A stretch of 64,000 bases of DNA from positions 8,535,637-8,599,636 of the forward strand of contig OZ026851.1 in the NCBI GenBank assembly GCA_964023205.1. The letters run 5' to 3'. This DNA is from Lutraria lutraria. Lineage: Eukaryota; Mollusca; Bivalvia; Venerida; Mactridae. Below are positions 48,749-61,335 of this stretch, piece by piece. A model generated the notes under the pieces. The model did not search any database, was not told the origin of the DNA, and was given only the letters and a program-made list of their open reading frames with translations. Every line of letters starts with the position of its first letter. Positions within the stretch are counted from its first letter, which is position 1. The position numbers and the translations under genes were made by a program.

Positions 48749-48919
48749 CAGTGCAACCTCTCAAATCAATGGGAGTAGCATAAATATGTTGTTGAAAGGT
48801 TGTTGCTTTAGAGAGATTTAATTAGTACATGTAGTTAAATCGTGCAGAAGGAAAGAATCATGCTGTTGCTAAAGGGAGGTTGTAGCTCAAGAGAGGGCCG
48901 CCCTGGAGAGGTTGTACTG
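48749..48919. mobile_element. CAGT-type family 2 MITE copy
   Basis: Starts CAGTGCAACCTCTCAAATCA and ends CTGGAGAGGTTGTACTG followed by TA. The interior has AAAGGTTGTTGCTTTAGAGA. Confidence 0.7.
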
Positions 48920-49218
48920 TATATTTTAACTACGACGACAACGTAAGATCAATAATTAATAATGATAATTCTTTATTTTGTGTTTAATGCTATCTTTACG
49001 TGTTGGATTATTTAATTTTAAGGATGCAATGGCATGAACCCCCTTAATATTTTTAAGGAAATGTTGTGAATATAAAGGAAAATCTTAAGTCAAAATGGGA
49101 TCAATATTCACATATATACACGTATATACACATATACATGTAAACACATAGGCCTATATACACGTTATACATATATCGGTCAAAGGTTGAAATATTTCGT
49201 TATACCACTAAATATATA

Positions 49219-49633
49219 CAGTGCAACCTCTCCAAAGCAACACCCTTTGGGAGTAGCAAAAGAGTGTTGTTGTTGTTGTTGTTTGTTGAGAGATTGTTGC
49301 TCTAGAGAGGTTAAGTAATAGTTAAATCGTGTATTGGGAAAACTGATATCAAGCCGTTGTTGAAGGAGGTTGATGCTCATGAGAGGGTCGCTCTGGAGAG
49401 GTTGTTGCTCATGAAAAGGTCGCTCTGGAGAGGTTGTTGCTCATGAGAAGGTCGCTCTGGAGAGGTTGTTGCTCATGAGACGGTCGCTCTGGAGAGGTTG
49501 TTGCTCATGAGACGGTCGCTCTGGAGAGGTTGTTGCTCAGAAGAGGGTCGCTCTGGAGAGGTTGTTGCTCAGGAGAGGGTCGCTCTGGAGAGGTTGTTGC
49601 TCAGGAGAGGGTCGCTCTGGAGAGGTTGTACTG
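49219..49633. mobile_element. CAGT-type family 2 MITE with amplified 32-bp end repeat
   Basis: Flanked by TA at 49217-49218 and 49634-49635. It begins CAGTGCAACCTCTCCAAAGC and ends GGAGAGGTTGTACTG. The right part is expanded: GTCGCTCTGGAGAGGTTGTT recurs every 32 bp at 49387, 49419, 49451, 49483, 49515, 49547 and 49579, with an eighth, terminal unit at 49611. Other copies of the family have one such unit. Confidence 0.85.
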
Positions 49634-49885
49634 TATTAAATTTTAGAAAAATCTCTTGGATCTTAAGCAAAAATTACATCCTTAAGGAAAGGTTTATCAT
49701 TAAGATTCTTCGGAAATGTCACCATGCTGGACCTTAAATGTTTGATAGGGTCGCTCTGGAGAGGTTGTACTGTATTTAAAATTTTAGAAAAATCTCTTGG
49801 ATCTTAAGCAAAAATTACATCCTTAAGGAAAGGTTATCATTAAGATTCTTCGGAAATGTCACCATGCTGGACCTTAAATGTTTGT
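49610..49885. repeat. Tandem duplication of MITE end plus flanking DNA (about 140 bp, two copies)
   Basis: The MITE right end (GGTCGCTCTGGAGAGGTTGT, ACTGTATT) and the following unique DNA (AAATTTTAGAAAAATCTCTT to CCTTAAATGTTTG) occur twice, at about 49610-49745 and 49748-49885. The copies differ by two small indels. Confidence 0.85.
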
Positions 49886-50324
49886 GTACAAAATGTTTGG
49901 GTATGAAACTACAGACGATTTCATTAACTTAGATTATCAATAACCGTTTATCTTTCTGTGGTTACAGGTATCTTGAATGTTAGAAATAGTCTTAAATCAA
50001 AGTTCACGCATAAGACCATATAGAACTATTTGGAAGATTTGGGAGCATCATTCTCAGTGATATACACCAAATAATTTTGATTTGAACAAAAGCAACCGGC
50101 AGCAATATGTGACAACGAATGGCTTCAAGGTAAGATTGTGTAAAATATCTGAACTTGTTCTTAATCCAAATAATGAATATCAGATAAAAGGTTGGTTTCA
50201 TAATAGGAAGAATATGCTTTAATAACTTTGATCTCCAGCTTATATTTAATGAAGATTTCTTACTTAACAGATGTCACTGATTAACAGACTCAAGATGATT
50301 CTGAATACCTGCATTGTTATATCC

Positions 50325-53300
50325 ACTTAGTCAGTCACTTAGCTATTTATATACACATAGTCAGTCACTAACCCGGTTATATTCACTTAGTCAGTCACTT
50401 ATCTGGTTATATACACTTATTTAGTCACTAACCTAGGTATATACATTTAGTCAGTCACTTACCCGGTTATATTCACTTAGTCAGTCACTTATCTGGTTAT
50501 ATACTCTTATTTAGTCACTTACCTGGTTACATACACATAGTCAGTCACTTATCCGGTTATATTCACTTGGTCAGTCACTTACCTGGTTATATACACTTAG
50601 TTAGTCACTTACCTGGTTGTATACACTTAGTCAGTCACTTACCCGGTTATATTTACTTAGTCAGTCCCTTACCCGGTTATATTCACTTAGTCAGTCACTT
50701 ACCTGGTTATATACTCATAGTCAGTCACTTACCCGGTTATATTCACTTAGTCAGTCATTTACCTAATCATATACGCTAAGTCAGTCACTTACATAGTTAT
50801 ATACACTAAGTCAGTCACTTACCTATTTATATACACATAGTCAGTCACTTACCCGGTTATATTCACTTAGTCAGTCATTTACCTAATCATATACGCTAAG
50901 TCAGTCATTTACATAGTTATATACACTTAGCCAGTCACTTACCTGGTTATTTTTACTTAGTCAGTCACTTACCTATTTATATACACATAGTCAGTCACTT
51001 ACCCGGTTATATTCACTGAGTCAGTCACTTACCTGGTTATATACACTTAGTCCGTCACTTACATAGTTATATATACACTTAGCCAGTCACTTACCTGGTT
51101 ATAAACACTTAATCTCTCACTTACCTATTCATATACAATTCGCCAGTCACTTACCTATTTACATACACTTAGTCAGTCACTTACCTAGTTATATACACTT
51201 AGTCAGTCACTAACCTAGTTATATACACTTAGTCAGTCACTAACCTAGTTATATACACTTAGTCAGTCACTTACCTAGTTATATACACTAAGTCAGTCAC
51301 TTACCCGGTTATTTTTACTTAGTCAGTCACTTACCTATTTATATACACATAGTCAGTCACTTACCCGGTTATATTCACTTAGTCAGTCACTTACCCGGTT
51401 ATATTCACTTAGTCAGTCACTTACCTGGTTATATACACTTAGTCAGTCACTTACATAGTTATATAAACACTTAAATCTCTGACTTACCTATTCATATACA
51501 ATTCGGCAGTCACTTACCTATTTACATACACTTAGTCAGTCACTTACATAGTTATATACACTTAGTCAGTCACTAACCTAGTTATATACACTTAGTCCGT
51601 CACTTACCTAGTTATATACACCTAGTCAGTCACTAACCTAGTTATATACACTTAGTCAGTCACTAACCTAGTTATGTACACTTAGTCAGTCACTTAACTA
51701 GTTATATACACTTAGTCAGTCACTTACCCGGTTATATTTACTTAGTCAGTCACTTACCCGGTTATATTCACTTAGTCAGTCATTTACCTAATCATATACG
51801 CTAAGTCAGTCACTTACCTATTTATATACACATAGTCAGTCACTTACCCGGTTATATTCACTTAGTCAGTCATTTACCTAATCATATACGCTAAGTCAGT
51901 CATTTACATAGTTATATGCACTTAGCCAGTCACTCACCTGGTTATATACACTTAGTCAGTCACTTACCTGGTTATTTTTACTTAGTCAGTCACTTACCTA
52001 TTTATATACACATAGTCAGTCACTTACCCGGTTATATTCACTGAGTCAGTCACTTACCTGGTTATATACACTTAGTCCGTCACTTACATAGTTATATATA
52101 CACTTAGCCAGTCACTTACCTGGTTATAAACACTTAATCTCTACTTACCTATTCATATACAATTCGCCAGTCACTTACCTATTTACATACACTTAGTCAG
52201 TCACTTACATAGTTATATACACTTAGTCAGTCACTAACCTAGTTATATACACTTAGTCAGTCACTAACCTAGTTATATACACTTAGTCAGTCACTTACCT
52301 AGTTATATACACTAAGTCAGTCACTTACCCGGTTATTTTTACTTAGTCAGTCACTTACCTATTTATATACACATAGTCAGTCACTTACCCGGTTATATTC
52401 ACTTAGTCAGTCACTTACCCGGTTATATTCACTTAGTCAGTCACTTACCTGGTTATATACACTTAGTCAGTCACTTACATAGTTATATAAACACTTAAAT
52501 CTCTCACTTACCTATTCATATACAATTCGCCAGTCACTTACCTATTTACATACACTTAGTATGTCACTTACATAGTTATATACACTTAGTCAGTCACTAA
52601 CCTAGTTATATACACTTAGTCAGTCACTTACCTAGTTATATACACTTAGTCAGTCACTAACCTAGTTATATACACTTAGTCAGTCACTAACCTAGTTATG
52701 TACACTTAGTCAGTCACTTACCTAGTTATATACACTTAGTCAGTCACTTACCCGGTTATATTTACTTAGTCAGTCACTTACCTGGTTATATACACATAGT
52801 CAGTCACTTACCCGGTTATATTCACTTAGTCAGTCACTTATCTGGTTATATACACTTAGTCAGTCATTTTCATAGTTATATATACACTTAGTCAGTCACT
52901 TACCTGGTTATAAACAATTAATCTCTCACTTACATATTCATATACAATTCGCCAGTCACTTACCTATTTACATACATTTAGTCAGTCACTTACATAGTTA
53001 TATACACTTAGTGAGTCACTTACATAGTTATATACATTTTGTCAGTCACTTACCTAGTTATATACACTTAGTCAGTCACTAACCTAGTTATATGCACTTA
53101 GTCAGTCACTTACATAGTTATATACACTTAGTCAGTCACTAACCTAGTTATATACACTTTGTCAGTCACTTACCTAGTCAGTCACTTACATAGTTGTATA
53201 CATTTAGTCAGTCACTAACCTAGTTATATACACTCAGTCAGTCACTTACCTATTTATATACACTTAGTCAGTCTGTTATCTAGTTATATACACTTAGTCA

Positions 53301-53590
53301 GTCTCTTATTTAGTTATATACACTTAAGTCATACCTAGTTATATACACTTAAGTCATACCTAGTTATATACACTTAGTCAGTCCCTTATCTAGTTATAAA
53401 CACTTAAGTCATGCCTAGTTATATACACTTAGTCAGTCCCTTATCTAGTTATATTCACTTAAGTCATACCCAGTTATATACACTTAAGTCTTACCTAGTT
53501 ATATACACTTAGTCAGTCTCTTATCTAGTTATATACACTTAAGTCATACCTAGTTATATACACTTAGTCCCTTACCTAGTTACACACATT
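50325..53590. repeat. 30-bp satellite-like array, about 108 units, with higher-order structure
   Basis: Unit is close to AGTCAGTCACTTACCTAGTT followed by ATATACACTT (30 bp). Variants (CCGG, CTGG, TAGT, TATT in the middle) are ordered, not random. The marker CATATACAATTCGCCAGTCA occurs near 51125, 51490, 52150, 52513 and 52935, giving a repeat of the variant order at about 1024 bp. The array decays to shorter units after 53300. Confidence 0.95.
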
Positions 53591-54041
53591 GACGTAGTGA
53601 TAGTAATCAGTTCTCATATGATGAATCAGTCAGTTATTACAGTATTTGTAAATTGACACATAATTAATAGTCAGTCATTATTACAGGCCTAGGAACATTT
53701 GAAGTCATTTAGTACATACACAATTATTTAGTCAGTATTAATTCACTTAGTATGAGTGCTTACATAATTAGTATGTCAGTACTTAAAGACTAAGTTAGGC
53801 AGCTACTTACATACTAGGTCCCGTTTCATCAAGCATTTATGCCACTTCTCTCTTCTCAGCGTTAAAATACATTTAATCATTATTTTCTTAGCTACGAATT
53901 TTTAAGTTTAGGAACGATTCTTTCTTAACTTTACTATAGCTCATGAGTTTGTTTAGTTTATTTTCATGAATTTACTCTGGAAATGTTCTATTTGTAGCAT
54001 GATCAAGACTCTAAAGAACTTGAAAATCGCTCTTCTTTTAG

Positions 54042-54101
54042 ATGTATGCTGTTGAGATATTGTTTTCCCATGATGACCCTGAAATTGTTCAACTGCCTGA
54101 G
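54042..54101 (+). other. Candidate 20-codon exon in a duplicated module
   Basis: TTTTAG precedes and GTATGT follows a 60-nt open stretch reading MYAVEILFSHDDPEIVQLPE. A diverged copy is at 58532-58591 with the same donor and the same spacing of flanking sequence. No family was recognised and the neighbouring exons were not found, so coding status is uncertain. Confidence 0.3.
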
Positions 54102-54629
54102 GTATGTAATATAGTACATCCAAAGTCCTGTTTCACAAACATAGTTGAACTAACATTATACCTCGTTTACTTCGCTTGATAGTCAATTTTATATACTAGT
54201 AGTAATTGTGTGTTCATCAACACAGAATTATGTCAGCCAATGGATTATCATAAAAACAGGATGACTGCACATTGTGTGAGAGTGAAGGTAATAAAGTGAG
54301 GTATTTTTAAAATGATTAATAAAGATAGGCTTACTGTAACTTGTAGAGAAATGATACACTTCAATCAATCATATATACTTGATCAGATATCATATCATTA
54401 TATAACTTAAGTCACTTACTTAGTTGTATATATACTTAGTCTCTTATATAGTTATATAATTATACTTAGTCAGTCACTTACATAGTTAGATACTTACATA
54501 GTTATATACATTTTGTAAGCGAATTTTACATAAAAAGATAAATATATAGTTTTATACACTAAGTCATACAAACATGACATGGCATACATCCTTAGTAGGT
54601 CTGTCAGTCACATCCTTAGTGAGTAAGTT

Positions 54630-55025
54630 ACTTACCTAGTTATATACACTTAGTCAGTCACTTACCTAGTTATATCAACTTAGTAAGTCACTTACCTGGA
54701 TATATTACAGTTACCCAGTCACTTACATAGTTATATACACTTAGTCAGTCCCTTACCTGGTGATATTACAGTTAGTCAGTCACTTACCTAGTTATATACA
54801 CTTAGTCAGTCCCTTACCTGGTGATATTACAGTTACCCAGTCACTTACCTACTTATATACACTTAGTCAGTCCCTTACCTGGTGATATTACAGTTAGTCA
54901 GTCACTTACCTAGTTATATACACTTAGTCAGTCCCTTACCTGGTGATATACACTTAGTCAGTCCCTTACCTGGTGATATAAGTTAGTCAGTCACTTACCT
55001 AGTTATATAAACTTAGTCAGTTCCT
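54630..55025. repeat. Composite array, 30-bp units alternating with GGTGATATTACAG units
   Basis: TAGTCAGTCCCTTACCTGGT with GATATTACAGT alternates with TAGTCAGTCACTTACCTAGT with TATATACAC, giving about a 60-bp composite period. It is related to the 50-53 kb array. Confidence 0.85.
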
Positions 55026-58000
55026 TACTTAGTGAGTCAGTCACTTACATCCTTAGCAAATCAATTACTTACATCCTTAGTTTGTCAGTCACTTACATCC
55101 ATAGTGAGTCAGTCACTTACATCCTTCATAAATCAGTCACTTACATCCTTAGTAAATCAATCACTTATATATAATTCCATCCTTACTAAGTCAGTCACTT
55201 ACATCCTGAGTAAATCAGCTTAAATCCTAGTCAGTCAGTCACTTACATTCTGAGATAGTCTGTCATTCACATCCTTAGTTAGTAAGTAATTTACATCCTT
55301 CGTTGGTCAGTCAGTCACATACATCCTTAGTTAGTCAGACACTTGCATTCTGAGATAGTCTGTCATTCACATCCTTAGTTAGTAAGTAATTTACATCCTT
55401 CGTTGGTCAGTCAGTCACATACATCCTTAGTTAGTCAGACACTTGCATTCTGAGATAGTCTGTCATTCACATCCCTAGTTAGTCAGACACTTGCATTCTG
55501 AGATAGTCTGTCATTCACATCCTTAGTTAGTCAGACACTTGCATTCTGAGATAGTCTGTCATTCACATCCTTAGTAAGTAAGTAATTTACATCCTTCGTT
55601 GGTCAGTCAGTCACATACATCCTTAGTTAGTCAGACACTTGCATTCTGAGATAGTCTGTCATTCACATCCTTAGTTAGTAAGTAATTTACATCCTTCGTT
55701 GGTCAGTCAGTCACATACATCCTTAGTCAGTCAGTCACTTACATTCTGAGATAGTCTGTCATTCACATCCTTAGTTAGTAAGTAATTTACATCCTTCGTT
55801 GGTCAGTCAGTCACATACATCCTTAGTTAGTCAGACACTTACATCCTTAGTAAGTCAGTCACTTACATCCTTTGTAAGTCAGTCAGATGCATTCTTTGTT
55901 AGTCAGTCACATACATCCTAAGTAAGTCTATCACTTACATACTTAGTCAGTCACTTACATCCGTAGTTAGCCAGTCAGTCACATACATCCTTAGTTAGTC
56001 AGTCACTTAATCCTTAGTAGGTCTGTCACTTACATCCTTAGTCAGTCAGTCACTTACATTCTGAGATAGTCTGTCATTCACATCCTTAGTTAGTAAGTAA
56101 TTTACATCCTTCGTTGGTCAGTCAGTCACATACATCCTTAGTTAGTCAGACACTTGCATTCTGAGATAGTCTGTCATTCACATCCTTAGTTAGTAAGTAA
56201 TTTACATCCTTCGTTGGTCAGTCAGTCACATACATCCTTAGTTAGTCAGACACTTACATCCTTAGTAAGTCAGTCACTTACATCCTTTGTAAGTCAGTCA
56301 GATGCATTCTTTGTTAGTCAGTCACATACATCCTAAGTAAGTCTATCACTTACATACTTAGTCAGTCACTTACATCCGTAGTTAGCCAGTCAGTCACATA
56401 CATCCTTATTTAGTCAGTCACTTAATCCTTAGTAGGTCTGTCACTTACATCCTTAGTCAGTCAGTCACTTACATTCTGAGATAGTCTGTCATTCACATCC
56501 TTAGTTAGTAAGTAATTTACATCCTTCGTTGGTCAGTCAGTCACATACATCCTTGGTTAGTCAGTCACTTAATCCTTAGTAGGTCAGTCACTTAATCCTT
56601 AGTAAGCCAGTCACTTACATCCTTTGTTAGTCAGTCAGATGCATTCTTTGTTAGTCAGTCACATACATCCTTAGTAAGTCTACCTCTTACATACTTAGTC
56701 AGTCACTTACATCTGTAGTTAGTCAGCCAGTCACATACATCCTTAGTTAGTCAGTCTGTCACATACATCCTTAGTTAATCAGTCACTTAATCCTTAGTAG
56801 GTCTGTCACTTACATCCTTAGTCAGTCAGTCACTTACATTCTGAGATAGTCTGTCATTCACATCCTTAGTTAGTTAGTAATTTACATCCTTCGTTGGTCA
56901 GTCAGTCACATACATCCTTAGTTAGTCAGACACTTACATCCTTAGTAAGTCAGTCACTTACATCCTTTGTTAGTCAGTCAGATGCATTCTTTGTTAGTCA
57001 GTCACATACATTCTTAGTAAGTCTATCACTTACATACTTAGTCAGTCACTTACATCCGTAGTTAGTCAGTCAGTCACATACATCCTTAGTTAGTCAGTCA
57101 CTTAATCCTTAGTAGGTCTGTCACTTACATCCTTAGTCAGTCAGTCACTTACATTCTGAGATAGTCTGTCATTCACATCCTTAGTTAGTAAGTAATTTAC
57201 ATCCTTCGTTGGTCAGTCAGTCACATACATCCTTAGTTAGTCAGTCACTTAATCCTTAGTAGGTCAGTCACTTAATCCTTAGTAAGCCAGTCACTTACAT
57301 CCTTTGTTAGTCAGTCAGATGCATTCTTTGTTAGTCAGTCACATACATCCTTAGTAAGTCTACCACTTACATACTTAGTCAGTCACTTACATCCGTAGTT
57401 GGTCAGCCAGTCACATACATCCTTAGTTAGTCAGTCTGTCACATACATCCTTAGTTAGTCAGTCACTTAATCCTTAGTAGGTCTGTCACTTACATCCTTA
57501 GTCAGTCAGTCACTTACATTCTGAGATAGTCTGTCATTCACATCCTTAGTTAGTTAGTAATTTACATCCTTCGTTGGTCAGTCAGTCACATACATCCTTA
57601 GTTAGTCAGACACTTACATCCTTAGTAAGTCAGTCACTTACATCCTTTGTTAGTCAGTCAGATGCATTCTTTGTTAGTCAGTCACATACATTCTTAGTAA
57701 GTCTATCACTTACATACTTATAGTCAGTCACTTACATTCGTAGTTAGTCAGTCAGTCACATACATCCTTAGTTAGTCAGTCACTTAATCCTTAGTAGGTC
57801 TGACACTTACATCCTTAGTGAATCAGCCACTTACATCCTTAGTAGGTCTGTCAGTCACATACATTCTTAGTCAGTCACTTACATCCTTAGTAAGTAAGTC
57901 ACTTTCATCATAAGTAAGTCAGTCACTTACATACTTAGTTTGTCAGTCAGTCAGTCACATACATCCTTAGTTAGTCTGTCACTTACATCCTTAGTTAGTC

Positions 58001-58040
58001 AGTCATTTACATTCATCCTTAGTAAGTCAGTCACTTACAT
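55026..58040. repeat. CATCCTTAGT satellite-like array with higher-order structure
   Basis: Basic units are AGTCAGTCACTTACATCCTT-like words of about 22-26 bp. A longer block, ATTCTGAGATAGTCTGTCAT followed by TCACATCCTTAGTTAGTAAG, recurs many times. The pattern CAGTCAGTCACTTACATTCT starts near 55730, 56040, 56460, 56822, 57143 and 57510, so the spacing pattern repeats at about 685-690 bp. Confidence 0.95.
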
Positions 58041-58429
58041 TGTTACTGAGTCAGTCATTTACATTTAGATAGTCAGTATGTACCATGTCATACTCAGTTC
58101 ACTCATTCGGTCAGTCAGTATACACATAATTAGTCAGTCAGCACATACACAGTTAGTTAGTCAGTACACGAAATGTTAGTCAGTACACAGTGCACTGTGA
58201 CTTATGCACTTGTTAATATTTGGCCTGCCCAGTGTATCAAATGCGACGGGGATGTAAAACCCGGCTGAAGTCTATTTCCTGGGACCAGAAGTCATTAAAG
58301 TTATTAATTTCTCGACTGTAGGAAATGGTCTTCTGTTTAAAGTCCCGTGTATTTTGCCCACACATAGGGGAGGGATGGCGGCAGGCAAAATATTGACCAG
58401 TGCATTAGTCTATCAGTTTTCGTTGTTTG

Positions 58430-58780
58430 TTTGTATTTAGTTAATTTTTATATATTGAACACTGGAAATGTTCTAATTTTAGTTTGAGGAAGAGAACTTG
58501 GAAATTGCTCAGTAATAAGAAGTAACATCTGTTGGATGCTGTAATGATGTTGTTTCTCAATGATGCTTCTTGTATCATTCAAATACCTGAGGTATGTAAT
58601 CTAGTTTCAGTCCTATTTTAACTTAGATTGTATTTTATGTACTTCACTTGTTGGTTAAATTTTTGTTTGTTTGTATGAACTTGGATTTGTGTCAGCCAAT
58701 CGATCCTCATAAAAGCAGGACCAATGGTTGTATATTGTGTGAGGGAAAAGACAGGGCTCTGTGGAGTATAAATCAGTGGT
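58430..58780 (+). repeat. Second copy of the module at about 53940-54310
   Basis: ACTGGAAATGTTCTA, AAGAACTTGGAAAT..., CCTGAGGTATGTAAT and GTGTCAGCCAAT with ATTGTGTGAG occur in the same order and spacing as at 53940-54310. The exon-like part (58532-58591) reads LDAVMMLFLNDASCIIQIPE but lacks an AG directly upstream. The module and array together appear to have been duplicated. Confidence 0.7.
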
Positions 58781-58929
58781 TTAAAATGATCATTAATTAG
58801 GCCTAGAGTACCTTACACTCAATTATACACGCTTAATGGAACACCGTAACTTCCTAAACATAAGCAAAACCTTAGTGTGCTGTGAATTTGTCTTTAATTA
58901 ATGTACAATCTAAATATGTCCTGTTCATT

Positions 58930-59030
58930 TTTCATTATATGAAGACAACATGGGATTATATGCTGTGAATATGTCATTATATGCTGTGAATATGTCATTA
59001 TATGCTGTGAATATGTCATCACATAATGGC
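58930..59030. repeat. 19-bp tandem repeat, about four copies
   Basis: ATATGCTGTGAATATGTCATT recurs three to four times with a 19-bp period, ending in a diverged copy (GTCATCACATAATGG). Confidence 0.8.
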
Positions 59031-61330
59031 AGCAATTTACTGTATCATTATATGCTGCTTGTCTGTAATATACATTGATCAATTGTAGTTTTATGATGCT
59101 GATTTCAGACATAAGACCTCGAATGACCATTTTTATATCATGTGTAAATTATACACAATGGTGAAATTCAGTTTTAACTGTTTAATCTGGAACCTTATTA
59201 ACCTTGCAATCAAAGATAAATACCATAGTACTAGTAAGTAAGTTTTATAGCAAGTAAAAATCATACAATAGTATATGAGCATTGTACAAAGTCTTTTCAG
59301 CATCACATAACTGCAATGAATCAAAGTATAGGTATAAATGTATGTACTATAATGATGAATAAACAGACTACACATAACAATGATAGACCACAAGTAACAC
59401 GAGGGTAATATCAAGCTAAGCAGCCTAGTGTAATAACAAATTGACATATAATTGAAAATGTACATTATATCATAACCAACAAGGATCATACAACAACTAG
59501 CTAGCTTCATGAAATAACAATGTTCAGGCACTGAGGTTATAAAACTTATGAATGGTCTGTGAGCTAAAATCTTATATCTTGTCTTTGAATGTTTCCAAGA
59601 TCCAATTACGATCAGACATTACTGATATAATTGATACATAAATCAAACTTTATATTATCAACATGAATATGTGTTAGAATATTACTCAGCCCTTCTTTTC
59701 ATCTGTAATACATTGAGATTGGAATTGAGATTTGAGCTTGGAGATAACATAATAAGTTTTAAAACCTACGGACCTGGACACTGCATATTACAAAACTAGC
59801 ATAATGAAATAACATACATGAACAGCTGTAATGACAAATAGCCATCATATAATGATAAAATAGTCGTCATATAATGATAAATGAACATGTCATGACACCA
59901 ATATATTATATATTCACAGCGCACAAGGATTCTGCATACGTTCAGGTAGCTATGGTGTTCCATTTACTTAGCCAGACACTTACATATTTATATTTACTTA
60001 GCCAGACACTTACATATTTATATATGCTCAAGTCTTTTACTCACATAATATTATATAGTTATTTTTACCAAAAAAATGTACCCGGTTAGGTACTTACTTA
60101 CATAGGCATACAAATTTACATTTGGCTGGTCAGAAAGTCACTTGCAAAGTATATAATATTATGCTCGGCCAAAATGATTTGCAAGCTATCAATCTTTTTT
60201 AGAAAACTGTATGTCATGATAACTTATGTTGTAATTATGTCAAATCATATATTACGATATTACATCCCTGTATACAAAATTATTATCTCAAAATTGAGGG
60301 GATAGATTTCCATGATAGAAAATGATACGATTTACTTCAAGAATTTTAAAAACCATTTGATTTGAACATCAAGAAAGAACAGTTGTAGGGATGGTAGGGA
60401 TGTAATATCATAAATATATTTGGTGTATTGACCATATTTGAGATACAATAGATTACAAGGGCGACTCTTACACGTTTTGTACTCCGTGAAAAGTATTTAT
60501 ACTTATGGAAATTTTCGCCATGATTCTGTTGGGCGATTTTTTTTTTTTTTTTTTTTATTATTATCCTGCTGTTTTATATACTTTTCTTTTTGTTACTACC
60601 TCCCTTTTTGTATCATTATCATAATACATTTCATGTAAATAAAATTGTATTATAATTTTATTTTTCCTGCTTTATCTTTAACGAACAACAAATATGAACA
60701 TTGGCGTCAGTTTTTCTTTATTTCCACACATTTACTACAAAATTACAATTTTTTTAAAAGGTATAAATAACCAGCCTAAGAAGTTCTTAAATAGTCATAT
60801 TCAGTCAGCAACTAGACAAAGCCTATTGTTTCTGAATTTAAGAAATAAGTTGCTGCTTTCATCAGGATGGACAGGACAATTACTAATATGACTCCCACAT
60901 CATAGATGCCGGGGACATAAAATATTTGATGTTTTGAAGAGTTACTGCCCTAAATTATTAGTCAATTGTCTTAACTTGAAATACTGAGATTAGAGGGGCT
61001 TATAATACAGCTGACCCTTAGTACTACAATCACATGGAAAAATATCACAGATAAATGAGTTGTATTCATAATCCACCATTAAGTCCAAGAGTCAATTAAA
61101 GCCAATTAGTAATTCAACACTCATAAAGCTTGATCCCAACACCAAGGAATACCAACAAGAAACAACAGATCGTCTTAATGAATCATTTATCTTCAGGTCC
61201 AGGTGATAAATACTTCTTACAGAACCACATCTAGGGCAGATATCTTGGTACTGCAATAATAATAACAAATACTTGATGTAGGAAAAGAATGAAATGTTTA
61301 AATATTTAAAATAGTTAAACAGCCACTCAC
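59031..61330. other. AT-rich region, no gene recognised
   Basis: Contains a two-unit remnant of the 50-kb array at about 59967-60025 (TACTTAGCCAGACACTTACA) and a T16-type run at 60538-60556. Open frames here have membrane-like composition only because of AT richness. No exon was supported. Confidence 0.4.
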
Positions 61331-61335
61331 ATTAG

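Noticed and set aside
50567..50779. Frame repeating VSHLPGYIHL
   Set aside because: The 30-bp unit is a multiple of three, so any frame without a stop in the unit stays open; no start context or non-repeat sequence supports a protein.
50325..58040. CRISPR-like array of short direct repeats
   Set aside because: There are no unique spacers between constant repeats; units are contiguous and diverged, and the genome is eukaryotic.
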